Shown here: piece after piece, positions 7,160-13,388 of the stretch
How positions within the stretch are numbered: position 1 is the first letter of the stretch
Layout: each line of letters begins with the position of its first letter
DNA from: Cycloclasticus sp.
GTDB lineage: Bacteria; Pseudomonadota; Gammaproteobacteria; Methylococcales; Cycloclasticaceae
Reading direction: 5' to 3'
Assembly (NCBI GenBank): GCA_012960055.1
Contig: DUCA01000171.1
Location: 1 to 14,672, forward strand
Length of the DNA: 14,672 nt
Made by a program: the position numbers and the translations under genes
The notes under the pieces: model-generated
Told to the model about the DNA's origin: nothing
The model's database searches: none
What the model saw: the letters and a program-made list of their open reading frames with translations, nothing else

Positions 7160-7188
7160 AATATTGATTTACTGCTTCATCTGTTGGA

Positions 7189-8358
7189 TTACAACAATGG
7201 ATGCCCTGACAAACCAAACTGCGTACGGCCATAAGCCATCATATTATCTTCATAAATTTGGCCTAAATGGATATACACCATAAAGGCATCACGAGCCGCT
7301 GTTTCAAGCGGGTCACCGCTACCCGTAGCAGACGCACCTAATAGGTTCATCGCATGGAAAGCCAAATCGGACGCTTCCTTACCAATATGCGAACGCCAAG
7401 CACTCATTTTATTTTTTTCTTCTTCCGCAACAACGGGCGTACCGACTTCAATCCATTCTTCCAATTGATTGATGTAACGCGTGTTCATCGCCTCAATAGC
7501 ATCTACCCTCACCATCACTTCTGCAAGGTTACGTTGCGCAATGGGCGACTCCCATTCTTTCATGTTATATAAAATTCGCTGACGACCTTCCACGCGAACT
7601 TTCAAATCACGCGCCACACGCTGCGCAATGCCGGTAGAAATAGCAGGAAAGCCTAAACAGAAGAAGGCCATAAACGGTACTTTGAAAATCGGCTCATCCG
7701 AATAATGCCCGCCCACAGGCTCACCTTTATTTTTAGCATTTAAAACAGGAAGAATACGGTGCCAAGGAACAAAAACATCGTTCACTTTCACACTATGGCT
7801 GCCCGTGCCACGCAAGCCAAACGGGTTCCAGTCTTCAATCACTTCAAGCTGGGCTTTTTCAACATTCACCAAGCAAGGCTGTGGATCTTCACCGGGAATC
7901 TGAACAATCGCACCCAAGCCCATCCAATCATTCCATAACACACCACTACCAAACGACCATTGACCCGACATTTTAACGCCACCATCAACGTATTCAATCT
8001 GGCCTAGCGGCATAAAAATATCGCCCGTAAACTTATTGCTGTCGTACACTTCTTGACGGCCTTTTTCATCCAAAAAGGCAACCCATTGCTCATGCAACAC
8101 AACAAAATAAACCAACCACGCTGCCGAAGCGTTGTAATTAGCAATCGTTCTAACAATTTCAGAGAATGTAAATGCGCCAATACCAGAACCACCGTATTGC
8201 AAAGGCCTTAAGGCTTTATGCATCTCAAGTTCGTGAACATAATCACGTAATTCCAATGGAAAACAACCTGCCTTCTCAGCTTCTGCCACCATCGGCTCAG
8301 CTTTCTTACCGATTAATTCAGCCCGCCTTATCCACTCATCATGTTCTATAACAGCCAT
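7189..8358 (-). CDS. acyl-CoA-dehydrogenase-fold flavin monooxygenase (HsaA/DszC-like, group D)
   Basis: Oxygenase component of a two-component flavin monooxygenase, which takes reduced flavin from a separate reductase and hydroxylates an aromatic (or other) substrate. The 389 residues follow the HsaA/C2 pattern: helical N-domain with RPLQYGGSG (51-59), central beta domain with SGQWSFGSGVLWNDWMGLGA (131-150), the GLRGTGSHSVKVNDVFVPW stretch (181-199), and a C-terminal helical domain with LLGASATGSGDPLETAARD near 340-360. The monooxygenases keep WSFGSG and GLRGTGSH. I do not see the catalytic glutamate region of true acyl-CoA dehydrogenases. The ATG at 8358 has GGGAG at a good distance. A Fre-type reductase follows and an HpaB-type enzyme diverges upstream. 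The substrate cannot be inferred. Confidence 0.82.
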   Translation of the reverse strand: MAVIEHDEWIRRAELIGKKAEPMVAEAEKAGCFPLELRDYVHELEMHKALRPLQYGGSGIGAFTFSEIVRTIANYNASAAWLVYFVVLHEQWVAFLDEKGRQEVYDSNKFTGDIFMPLGQIEYVDGGVKMSGQWSFGSGVLWNDWMGLGAIVQIPGEDPQPCLVNVEKAQLEVIEDWNPFGLRGTGSHSVKVNDVFVPWHRILPVLNAKNKGEPVGGHYSDEPIFKVPFMAFFCLGFPAISTGIAQRVARDLKVRVEGRQRILYNMKEWESPIAQRNLAEVMVRVDAIEAMNTRYINQLEEWIEVGTPVVAEEEKNKMSAWRSHIGKEASDLAFHAMNLLGASATGSGDPLETAARDAFMVYIHLGQIYEDNMMAYGRTQFGLSGHPLL

Positions 8359-8429
8359 GCATTACTCCCTCAGTTTGATTTTTTAATTCCGAATGAATAT
8401 TAAGCGTTCAAAACCCAATATGCCAGCAC

Positions 8430-8457
8430 TTTATATTCAATAAATGACACTCATCAA
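8430..8457 (-). promoter_or_regulatory. sigma70-like promoter for the HsaA-like gene
   Basis: On the minus strand TTGATG, a 16-base spacer and TATAAA resemble -35 and -10 elements. Transcription would start near 8423, giving a leader of about 65 bases before the ATG at 8358. It is the best sigma70-type match I found in this divergent region. It is a visual match only. Confidence 0.4.
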
Positions 8458-8474
8458 TATCAGCACACAAAGTA

Positions 8475-8494
8475 CTTTCTTTAAACAAAGAAAG
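8475..8494. promoter_or_regulatory. Perfect inverted repeat in the divergent control region
   Basis: CTTTCTTT and AAAGAAAG form perfect 8-base arms around AAAC. It lies near the middle of the 253-base region between the two divergent monooxygenase genes, about 20 bases upstream of the -35 element proposed for the minus-strand gene. That position suits an operator for a regulator controlling one or both genes. No regulator gene is present in the window. Confidence 0.4.
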
Positions 8495-8501
8495 CTTATA
8501 C

Positions 8502-8531
8502 ATTAAAGCGATTGAAGCAATTAAGGCGATT
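8502..8531 (+). repeat. Two 12-base direct repeats ATTAARGCGATT
   Basis: ATTAAAGCGATT (8502-8513) and ATTAAGGCGATT (8520-8531) differ at one base and are 18 bases apart, start to start. They sit between the inverted repeat and the HpaB-like gene, upstream of a TATAAA (8565-8570) that could be its -10 element, although no good -35 is seen. They may be activator sites, or simple AT-rich redundancy. Confidence 0.35.
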
Positions 8532-8536
8532 AAAGT

Positions 8537-8575
8537 GCGGTTATTTTCAAGGCCAAACAAAGCCTATAAAACCGC
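8537..8575 (+). other. Nested hairpin ahead of the HpaB-like gene
   Basis: GCGGTT (8537-8542) pairs with AACCGC (8570-8575), and inside it AGGC (8550-8553) pairs with GCCT (8562-8565). The structure ends 26 bases before the ribosome site CGGAGA (8601-8606). If transcribed it would be a leader structure; in DNA it could be an operator. It overlaps the possible -10 TATAAA, so both readings cannot hold for the same transcript. Confidence 0.25.
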
Positions 8576-8611
8576 TTTGAATTTATTATTCTAAATCCTA
8601 CGGAGAACAAC

Positions 8612-10165
8612 GTGAGCGAAGATAAAAACACTGTCAAAAAACCCATGACCGGCGATGAATACCTTGAAAGCCTAGACGACGGCCGTGAGGTGTATATTTT
8701 TGGTGAACGCGTTAAAAACGTAACCACTCACCCAGCCTTTAGAAACTCAGCCCGCATGACGGCTCGTATGTACGACGCCATGCACGATGAATCTAAAGCC
8801 AGCATTCTAAGATCTCCCACCGATACGGGCAGTGGCGGCTACACACAGCCTTTTTTCAAAGCACCTAGGTCGGTTGACGACCTAGTCGCTTCACGTGATG
8901 CCATTGCCGAGTGGCAACGTATCGGCTACGGCTGGATGGGGCGTGCACCTGATTACAAAGGCAGTTTTATTGCCTCCATGGGCGCGATGCCCGAGTTTTT
9001 TGGTGAATACGAAGGCAACGCCCGTCGCTGGTACAAAGAAACCCAAGAAAACTTACTGTACTGGAACCATGCCATTGTTAACCCACCGATTGACCGCGAC
9101 AAAGGCAGCGCAGAAATCGAAGACATTTGCATTCACGTAGAAAAAGAAACCGACGCTGGCATTATCGTATCCGGCGCCAAAGTGGTTGCCACAAACTCGG
9201 CGTTAACGCATCAAAACTTCGTTGGCTTATACGGCGTACCAGTAAAAGACCCCAGCTATGCGGTTATCTTTACCTTACCAATGAACTCACCGGGGCTAAA
9301 AATTATTTGTAGAACCTCCTATGAATATGCCGCCGGCGCCATGGGCTCACCCTACGACTACCCGCTGTCTAGCCGTATGGATGAAAATGACTCCATCCTT
9401 GTTCTAGATAAAGTCCTCGTACCATGGGAAAACGTGTTTGCTTATCGCGACATAGACGTGGTTAACCGCTTTATATTTGGCTCAGGCTTTATGATGCGCG
9501 CACTGTTCCACGGATGTACTCGTCTAGCCGTCAAACTCGACTTTATTACTGGCTTGTTAATGAAAGCGGTTGAAACCACCGGTGCGGACCAATTCCGCGG
9601 TGTTCAAGGCCGCATTGGCGAAGTACTCGCTTGGCGTAACTTATTTTGGAGCTTAACCGATGCAATGGCGCGCAACCCATCACCGTGGGGCGAGAATGGC
9701 GCCGTACAAGTGAATGCAGAAGCCGCCAGCGCCTATCGCGTATTCGCGCCGATGGCCTACCCGATGATTAAAGACCTTATCCAAAAAGATTTAGGTGCCG
9801 CACTCATTTACTTGCCATCTCATGCCGCCGATTTCAAGAACCCAGAAATCAAACCGTTCCTAGATCGTTTTGTACGCGGGTCTAACGGCATCTCTGCCGA
9901 ACAACGGGTAAAAGTCTTGAAATTGCTATGGGACTCAATCGGCAGCGAATTTGGTAGCCGCCACGAATTATACGAACGTAACTACGCTGGCAACCATGAG
10001 GATATTCGCCTGCAACTACTGAGCGGTGCAAAAATGTCTGGACTGGCCGGTGAATTAACAGGGTTTGCAGATAAGTGTCTAGGTGAGTATGACCTTAATG
10101 GCTGGACCGTGCCTGATTTGATTAACCCAGACGATATTAGTATTTTGAAGAATAAGCACCGCTAA
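8612..10165 (+). CDS. HpaB-family two-component flavin phenol monooxygenase
   Basis: Large oxygenase of the 4-hydroxyphenylacetate 3-hydroxylase family, which uses FADH2 from a partner reductase to hydroxylate phenols ortho to the OH. At 517 residues it matches HpaB (about 520). The flavin-hydroperoxide residues known from Thermus HpaB (Arg100, Tyr104, His142) have counterparts with identical spacing: Arg111 and Tyr115 (GRAPDYKGSF) and His153 (WNHAIVNPPIDRD). DKVLVPWENVFAYRD (near 267-281) is also typical. The start is a GTG at 8612 with CGGAGA 5 bases away. No HpaC-type reductase is in the window; the Fre-like reductase is the only candidate. It is the only plus-strand gene. Sampled lines look richer in GC than the neighbouring benAB-like genes. 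Substrate is unknown: 4-hydroxyphenylacetate, phenol, resorcinol-type or chlorophenols are all possible. Confidence 0.88.
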   Translation: MSEDKNTVKKPMTGDEYLESLDDGREVYIFGERVKNVTTHPAFRNSARMTARMYDAMHDESKASILRSPTDTGSGGYTQPFFKAPRSVDDLVASRDAIAEWQRIGYGWMGRAPDYKGSFIASMGAMPEFFGEYEGNARRWYKETQENLLYWNHAIVNPPIDRDKGSAEIEDICIHVEKETDAGIIVSGAKVVATNSALTHQNFVGLYGVPVKDPSYAVIFTLPMNSPGLKIICRTSYEYAAGAMGSPYDYPLSSRMDENDSILVLDKVLVPWENVFAYRDIDVVNRFIFGSGFMMRALFHGCTRLAVKLDFITGLLMKAVETTGADQFRGVQGRIGEVLAWRNLFWSLTDAMARNPSPWGENGAVQVNAEAASAYRVFAPMAYPMIKDLIQKDLGAALIYLPSHAADFKNPEIKPFLDRFVRGSNGISAEQRVKVLKLLWDSIGSEFGSRHELYERNYAGNHEDIRLQLLSGAKMSGLAGELTGFADKCLGEYDLNGWTVPDLINPDDISILKNKHR

Positions 10166-10177
10166 AACTCAGGCAAT

Positions 10178-10214
10178 AAAAAAGCCCTGACGGTAGAGTC
10201 GTCAGGGCTTTTTT
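10178..10214. terminator. Bidirectional terminator between converging genes
   Basis: AAAAAAGCCCTGACG (10178-10192) and CGTCAGGGCTTTTTT (10200-10214) form a 15-base perfect stem with a 7-base loop. The A-run and T-run flank a GC-rich stem, so it can end transcription in both directions, from the HpaB-like gene and from the benB-like gene. It is the strongest terminator in the window. Confidence 0.93.
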
Positions 10215-10225
10215 GGTACTACAAA

Positions 10226-10717
10226 CTATATGTTATAAACATCCAATACCGTATCGACCATATCATTTTGCAATGTAATTTTTCTAAAGCAAATTTTTAG
10301 CTCACCATCTACTTTACGTAAACGATGTTCTTGCACACCAAATGCATGTCGAGCCACTTTTAAGTTATAGCTGTGTGTTACCCAAGATGAATGAACAACA
10401 ATGTCATTCGCATCACCCTCAGACACTCTAAAATTTGTATTTACATGACATGTTCGAGGCAACGGGCTTGAAGAAAAAGACAAATCTGTTTTAATTCTAA
10501 AAACCCTATCTTCAAGACCTGAACGGTTTCCGTAATAAATTAATGAAATCTCACGCCTTGGATTATTGGTTTGTGTATATTCATCAATCCACGCCGGCAT
10601 CCAATAGGTTGCATCTTCTGTGTATAAATTAATCCACTCATCCCATTGTTTATGATCAAGCGCTGCGGCCTCATTAATAATGACGTCTATTGCCTGTTCT
10701 TTTAATAACGAATCCAT
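10226..10717 (-). CDS. benB: benzoate/toluate-type ring-hydroxylating dioxygenase, beta subunit
   Basis: Small subunit of the Rieske dioxygenase encoded just upstream. It belongs to the SnoaL/NTF2-like ring-hydroxylating beta family and is structural. The 163 residues and the segments HKQWDEWINLYTEDATYWMP (22-41), PRREISLIYYGNRSGLEDRV (53-72) and FRIKTDLS closely follow BenB/XylY. The ATG at 10717 directly follows the alpha subunit TAG with no spacer. GAGGAAGAA upstream is the ribosome site, so the two are coupled and should be made in equal amounts. The gene ends just before the shared terminator, and no BenC-type reductase or BenD-type dehydrogenase follows, unlike the usual benABCD order. 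Confidence 0.88.
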   Translation of the reverse strand: MDSLLKEQAIDVIINEAAALDHKQWDEWINLYTEDATYWMPAWIDEYTQTNNPRREISLIYYGNRSGLEDRVFRIKTDLSFSSSPLPRTCHVNTNFRVSEGDANDIVVHSSWVTHSYNLKVARHAFGVQEHRLRKVDGELKICFRKITLQNDMVDTVLDVYNI

Positions 10718-12082
10718 CTATTCTTCCTCCGCTTGACCTTTAGTCATCATCTCAGCCCACCGCTTATGCTGCGCGACCATAATTCCTTCATCTTCGAGGT
10801 TAACCCCTGACTCAACAGGGTTAAGCCCTACTTTTTTGGCAACCGCTTCTGGCCCATCAACAACATTCATTGCCCCACGGCACATATCGCTCCAGCGTGC
10901 CTTTTCACCCATAAAACCTAATTGGCTATTATTGAATGCGGTTAAATCATCCGGCGTTGCCATCCCTGTGGCATTAAAGAAATCCTCATACTGGCGAATA
11001 CGGCGTTCACGCGCTTCATCAGATTCCCCAACAGGGGCAATGCAGTACGTTGTCACTTCTGTTTTATTAACAGAAATAGGGCGGAAATGACGAATCTGCG
11101 TACTCATTTGATCCATTAAAAAAACATTTGGATAGATACAGGTGTTGCGTAAAAACCCGGCCATAAACTCTGCTCTTTCCTCGCCAAATTTATCTCGAAG
11201 CGCGGGCATCTGGCCACCCACATATAAAGGACGATCTTCAGCATTTGGGAATTTCGCCCACAACATAACGTGACCATTTCCTAGGTGATAGTAACCGCCA
11301 GGCAACTCATCAGTTGAGCCTTTAGTCGCCATTGCACCTACATCTGCCGCCTTAACTGGGTCGTTATCAGCTTGAATTTTTTTGCGGTTGGCTAGCGTCA
11401 TCACATAATTACCATGTATAGCCTCTAAGTGGTAACCATCCACACCGTTTTCGGCCTGCAACTTCCAGTTACCGTTATAGGTATAGGTCGTTATACCGGG
11501 TATCACTTCAAGGCCCTCATCCGCTTGGTCTACCATTAGGTCAATCGCTTGTGTTGTTTCACCTAAAAATTCTTTTAAGCTGCTAGCATCGTCATCCAAC
11601 ACACCAAACACAAAGCCACGGTAACTCTCGATATTACCTATCTTCTGAAGACCTAAGTCATCTTTACTGAAATTCTCGCTGTACCCAACGTTACCTTTGT
11701 GTTCACCACAATCTAGCAGCTTCCCTTTCATATCATAGGTCCACATGTGAAATGGGCAAACCAGTTTACGCTTATTGCCACACGCTCTATTTACGAGCTG
11801 CGCACCACGGTGTGAACACGCATTAATAAAACCATGTATATCACCTTCTTTATCGCGGGTAACAATAACCGGTTGGCGCCCCATATAAACCGTGAAAAAA
11901 CTATTGGGAGTTTTTATTTGGCTTTCATGACAAAGGTAAACCCAATTTTTCTCAAAAATGGTTTTCATTTCCATTTCGAAGATGTCTTCGTCAGTAAAAA
12001 CTTTTCGATCTGTACGATAAATCCCTTTCTCTTTATCGTCGATTAAAAAATCTTCAAAATTAATCTGTTGCTTCTTTCCCAT
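10718..12082 (-). CDS. benA: benzoate/toluate-type Rieske dioxygenase, alpha subunit
   Basis: Catalytic subunit expected to add both atoms of O2 to an aromatic acid, giving a cis-diol carboxylate. At 454 residues it has the length of XylX/BenA. The Rieske cluster ligands are Cys89, His91 (ACSHRGAQL), Cys109 and His112 (VCPFHMWTYD). The mononuclear iron site is built from Asp215, His218 and His223 (ENGVDGYHLEAIH), with an aspartate in ATPDDLTAF near 377-378. The stretches YPNVFLMDQ and EDFFNATGMATPDD match XylX. Next to the second histidine, the family HWNYAAT (from memory) reads HGNYVMT here, so the substrate pocket may differ. Anthranilate, halobenzoate or cumate-type acids are alternatives. 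A ribosome site AGGGT lies before the ATG, 106 bases after the XylM-like gene. Confidence 0.87.
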   Translation of the reverse strand: MGKKQQINFEDFLIDDKEKGIYRTDRKVFTDEDIFEMEMKTIFEKNWVYLCHESQIKTPNSFFTVYMGRQPVIVTRDKEGDIHGFINACSHRGAQLVNRACGNKRKLVCPFHMWTYDMKGKLLDCGEHKGNVGYSENFSKDDLGLQKIGNIESYRGFVFGVLDDDASSLKEFLGETTQAIDLMVDQADEGLEVIPGITTYTYNGNWKLQAENGVDGYHLEAIHGNYVMTLANRKKIQADNDPVKAADVGAMATKGSTDELPGGYYHLGNGHVMLWAKFPNAEDRPLYVGGQMPALRDKFGEERAEFMAGFLRNTCIYPNVFLMDQMSTQIRHFRPISVNKTEVTTYCIAPVGESDEARERRIRQYEDFFNATGMATPDDLTAFNNSQLGFMGEKARWSDMCRGAMNVVDGPEAVAKKVGLNPVESGVNLEDEGIMVAQHKRWAEMMTKGQAEEE

Positions 12083-12188
12083 GACTTACACCCTATTGTG
12101 TACTTTTAAATTAAGTTTCTTATTAAACAGCTTTTGTATGCATCTTGCTATTTTTTATCCATGTAAGATGATTTAACTCACATTAAAA

Positions 12189-13247
12189 TTAAGCAGTCCA
12201 ACCCGCTTTAGCATTCGCCTCTTTTGCCAACACCAACTCGCCTTCAGATGCATACTTATCATCCCATTCTTGAAGATGAACTCGCATTTTTTTATGCCAT
12301 AAAGGCGGTACTAAGGTCATTAAAAAGTACCCATAGGCGCTACCCGGGCGAATAACATCTTCGTACGGTGTTAACTCATGATACGGAACCGTTGGGTTCG
12401 TGTGGTGCTGTGAGTGAGTAACAATTTCAAACGTTAACAGCCGTGATAATGGGCGGATATGGTTAAGTGCGTGCCTTTTCTCAATGGGGGTATCCGGTAC
12501 ACGTATCAGGCCATAATGTTGAACATAACTAAACAGGCAGATAATGCATTGGCCAACCAGTGAAATAATCAATACGGTCAGTGCTGCTGATAGGCTAACG
12601 GTTAATGCAAAAAATGCCAGTAAAACTACATAAGCAAACCACGCCCATAAGATTCTATTTCCTAAAGACCAATGGTTTTTGCCTTTAGACACGAAGCGTT
12701 TCTTCTCCATTTTCCATGACGCAATATGAAAATACGGCAACAAGCGTGGAATAAATGCGTAGGACGATTCGCCTCTAAACGGCGTATCAATATCTAAAAG
12801 ACTAGACGTCTCAATATGATGCCCCATTCTATGCTCTAACTCGACATCGCCTGCCATTAGGGTCACCGCAAATAAATTCCCAGTAAACCGAGAAATACCT
12901 TCGATACGATGGAATAATTCGTGCGCAATTGGTAAGCCAACAGCCGCGGTTATCAACGCCGTTGATAACACAGCCCCTACCCATGCAAACCACGAATAAT
13001 CAGTACCCAAAAACATCCACAATGCATACCAAAGAAAAACCCAAGGAATTAGCTGTAAATACAACATAAAAACAGCACCCGCATCGCTCATTTTGCGAAC
13101 GCTAAAATCATCTTTTAGAAAGTACTCTATAAAAGCGACAATTGGGAATAACAGCATCCCCAACCAGGTTGCAATACCGCCCATCAACACACCCACGCCG
13201 GTAATCAATAAGAAACTAGCCGGTAATAAATACCTTAAGTAATCCAT
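12189..13247 (-). CDS. xylM: XylM/AlkB-type membrane di-iron hydroxylase
   Basis: Integral-membrane non-haem di-iron monooxygenase of the XylM/AlkB family, which hydroxylates methyl groups of toluene and xylenes (XylM) or alkyl chains (AlkB). The 352 residues have the histidine boxes HELFH (109-113), EHRMGHH (138-144) and HSQHH (278-282), plus YVQHYG with His244. Hydrophobic segments lie near residues 5-40, 58-80, 86-106 and 201-240. Similarity to XylM is visible at the start (MDYLRY), at DTPFRGESSYAF (154-165) and in the end block PPLWHKKMR...EWDDKYASEGE. Strong GAGGGGG ribosome site. Its XylA-type reductase is absent here. Cymene or other alkyl-aromatic hydroxylases are close relatives, so the substrate is open. 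Confidence 0.88.
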   Translation of the reverse strand: MDYLRYLLPASFLLITGVGVLMGGIATWLGMLLFPIVAFIEYFLKDDFSVRKMSDAGAVFMLYLQLIPWVFLWYALWMFLGTDYSWFAWVGAVLSTALITAAVGLPIAHELFHRIEGISRFTGNLFAVTLMAGDVELEHRMGHHIETSSLLDIDTPFRGESSYAFIPRLLPYFHIASWKMEKKRFVSKGKNHWSLGNRILWAWFAYVVLLAFFALTVSLSAALTVLIISLVGQCIICLFSYVQHYGLIRVPDTPIEKRHALNHIRPLSRLLTFEIVTHSQHHTNPTVPYHELTPYEDVIRPGSAYGYFLMTLVPPLWHKKMRVHLQEWDDKYASEGELVLAKEANAKAGWTA

Positions 13248-13337
13248 GTAAACCCCCTCGAATATTTTCTTTTTATAACATTAACTATAACAATATTTTT
13301 GACGCATTATGATGCTTTTAATCACTATCAATATCGC

Positions 13338-13366
13338 AAAAAAAAGCCGGCTAAAAAGCCGGCTTT
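13338..13366 (-). terminator. Terminator of the DUF1329 gene
   Basis: On the minus strand AAAGCCGGCT and AGCCGGCTTT form a 10-base stem with a TTTT loop, followed by a run of eight T, three of which are in the stem. It lies 23 bases after the DUF1329 stop codon and about 90 bases before the xylM-like gene, so the two are probably separate transcription units. Confidence 0.88.
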
Positions 13367-13388
13367 CTTATTCTTTTTAGCTAAAAGA

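Noticed and set aside
7189..8358. True acyl-CoA dehydrogenase of fatty acid oxidation
   Set aside because: The WSFGSG and GLRGTGSH segments and the adjacent flavin reductase fit the monooxygenase branch better, and no other beta-oxidation genes are nearby.
8405..8430. TGGCAT upstream of the HsaA-like gene as a sigma54 site
   Set aside because: There is no TTGC at the required distance, only TTGG-type sequence, so the -12 element is missing.
12141..12170. CATCTT/AAGATG hairpin between the xylM-like and benA-like genes
   Set aside because: Six-base stem with an 18-base loop and no U-run on the transcribed strand, so it is not a credible terminator. The two genes are probably one operon.
13250..13337. 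Possible sigma70 promoter for the xylM-like gene (TTGATA with TAATGC 16 bases downstream)
   Set aside because: The -10 match is poor and the DNA is very AT-rich, so several equally weak alternatives exist.
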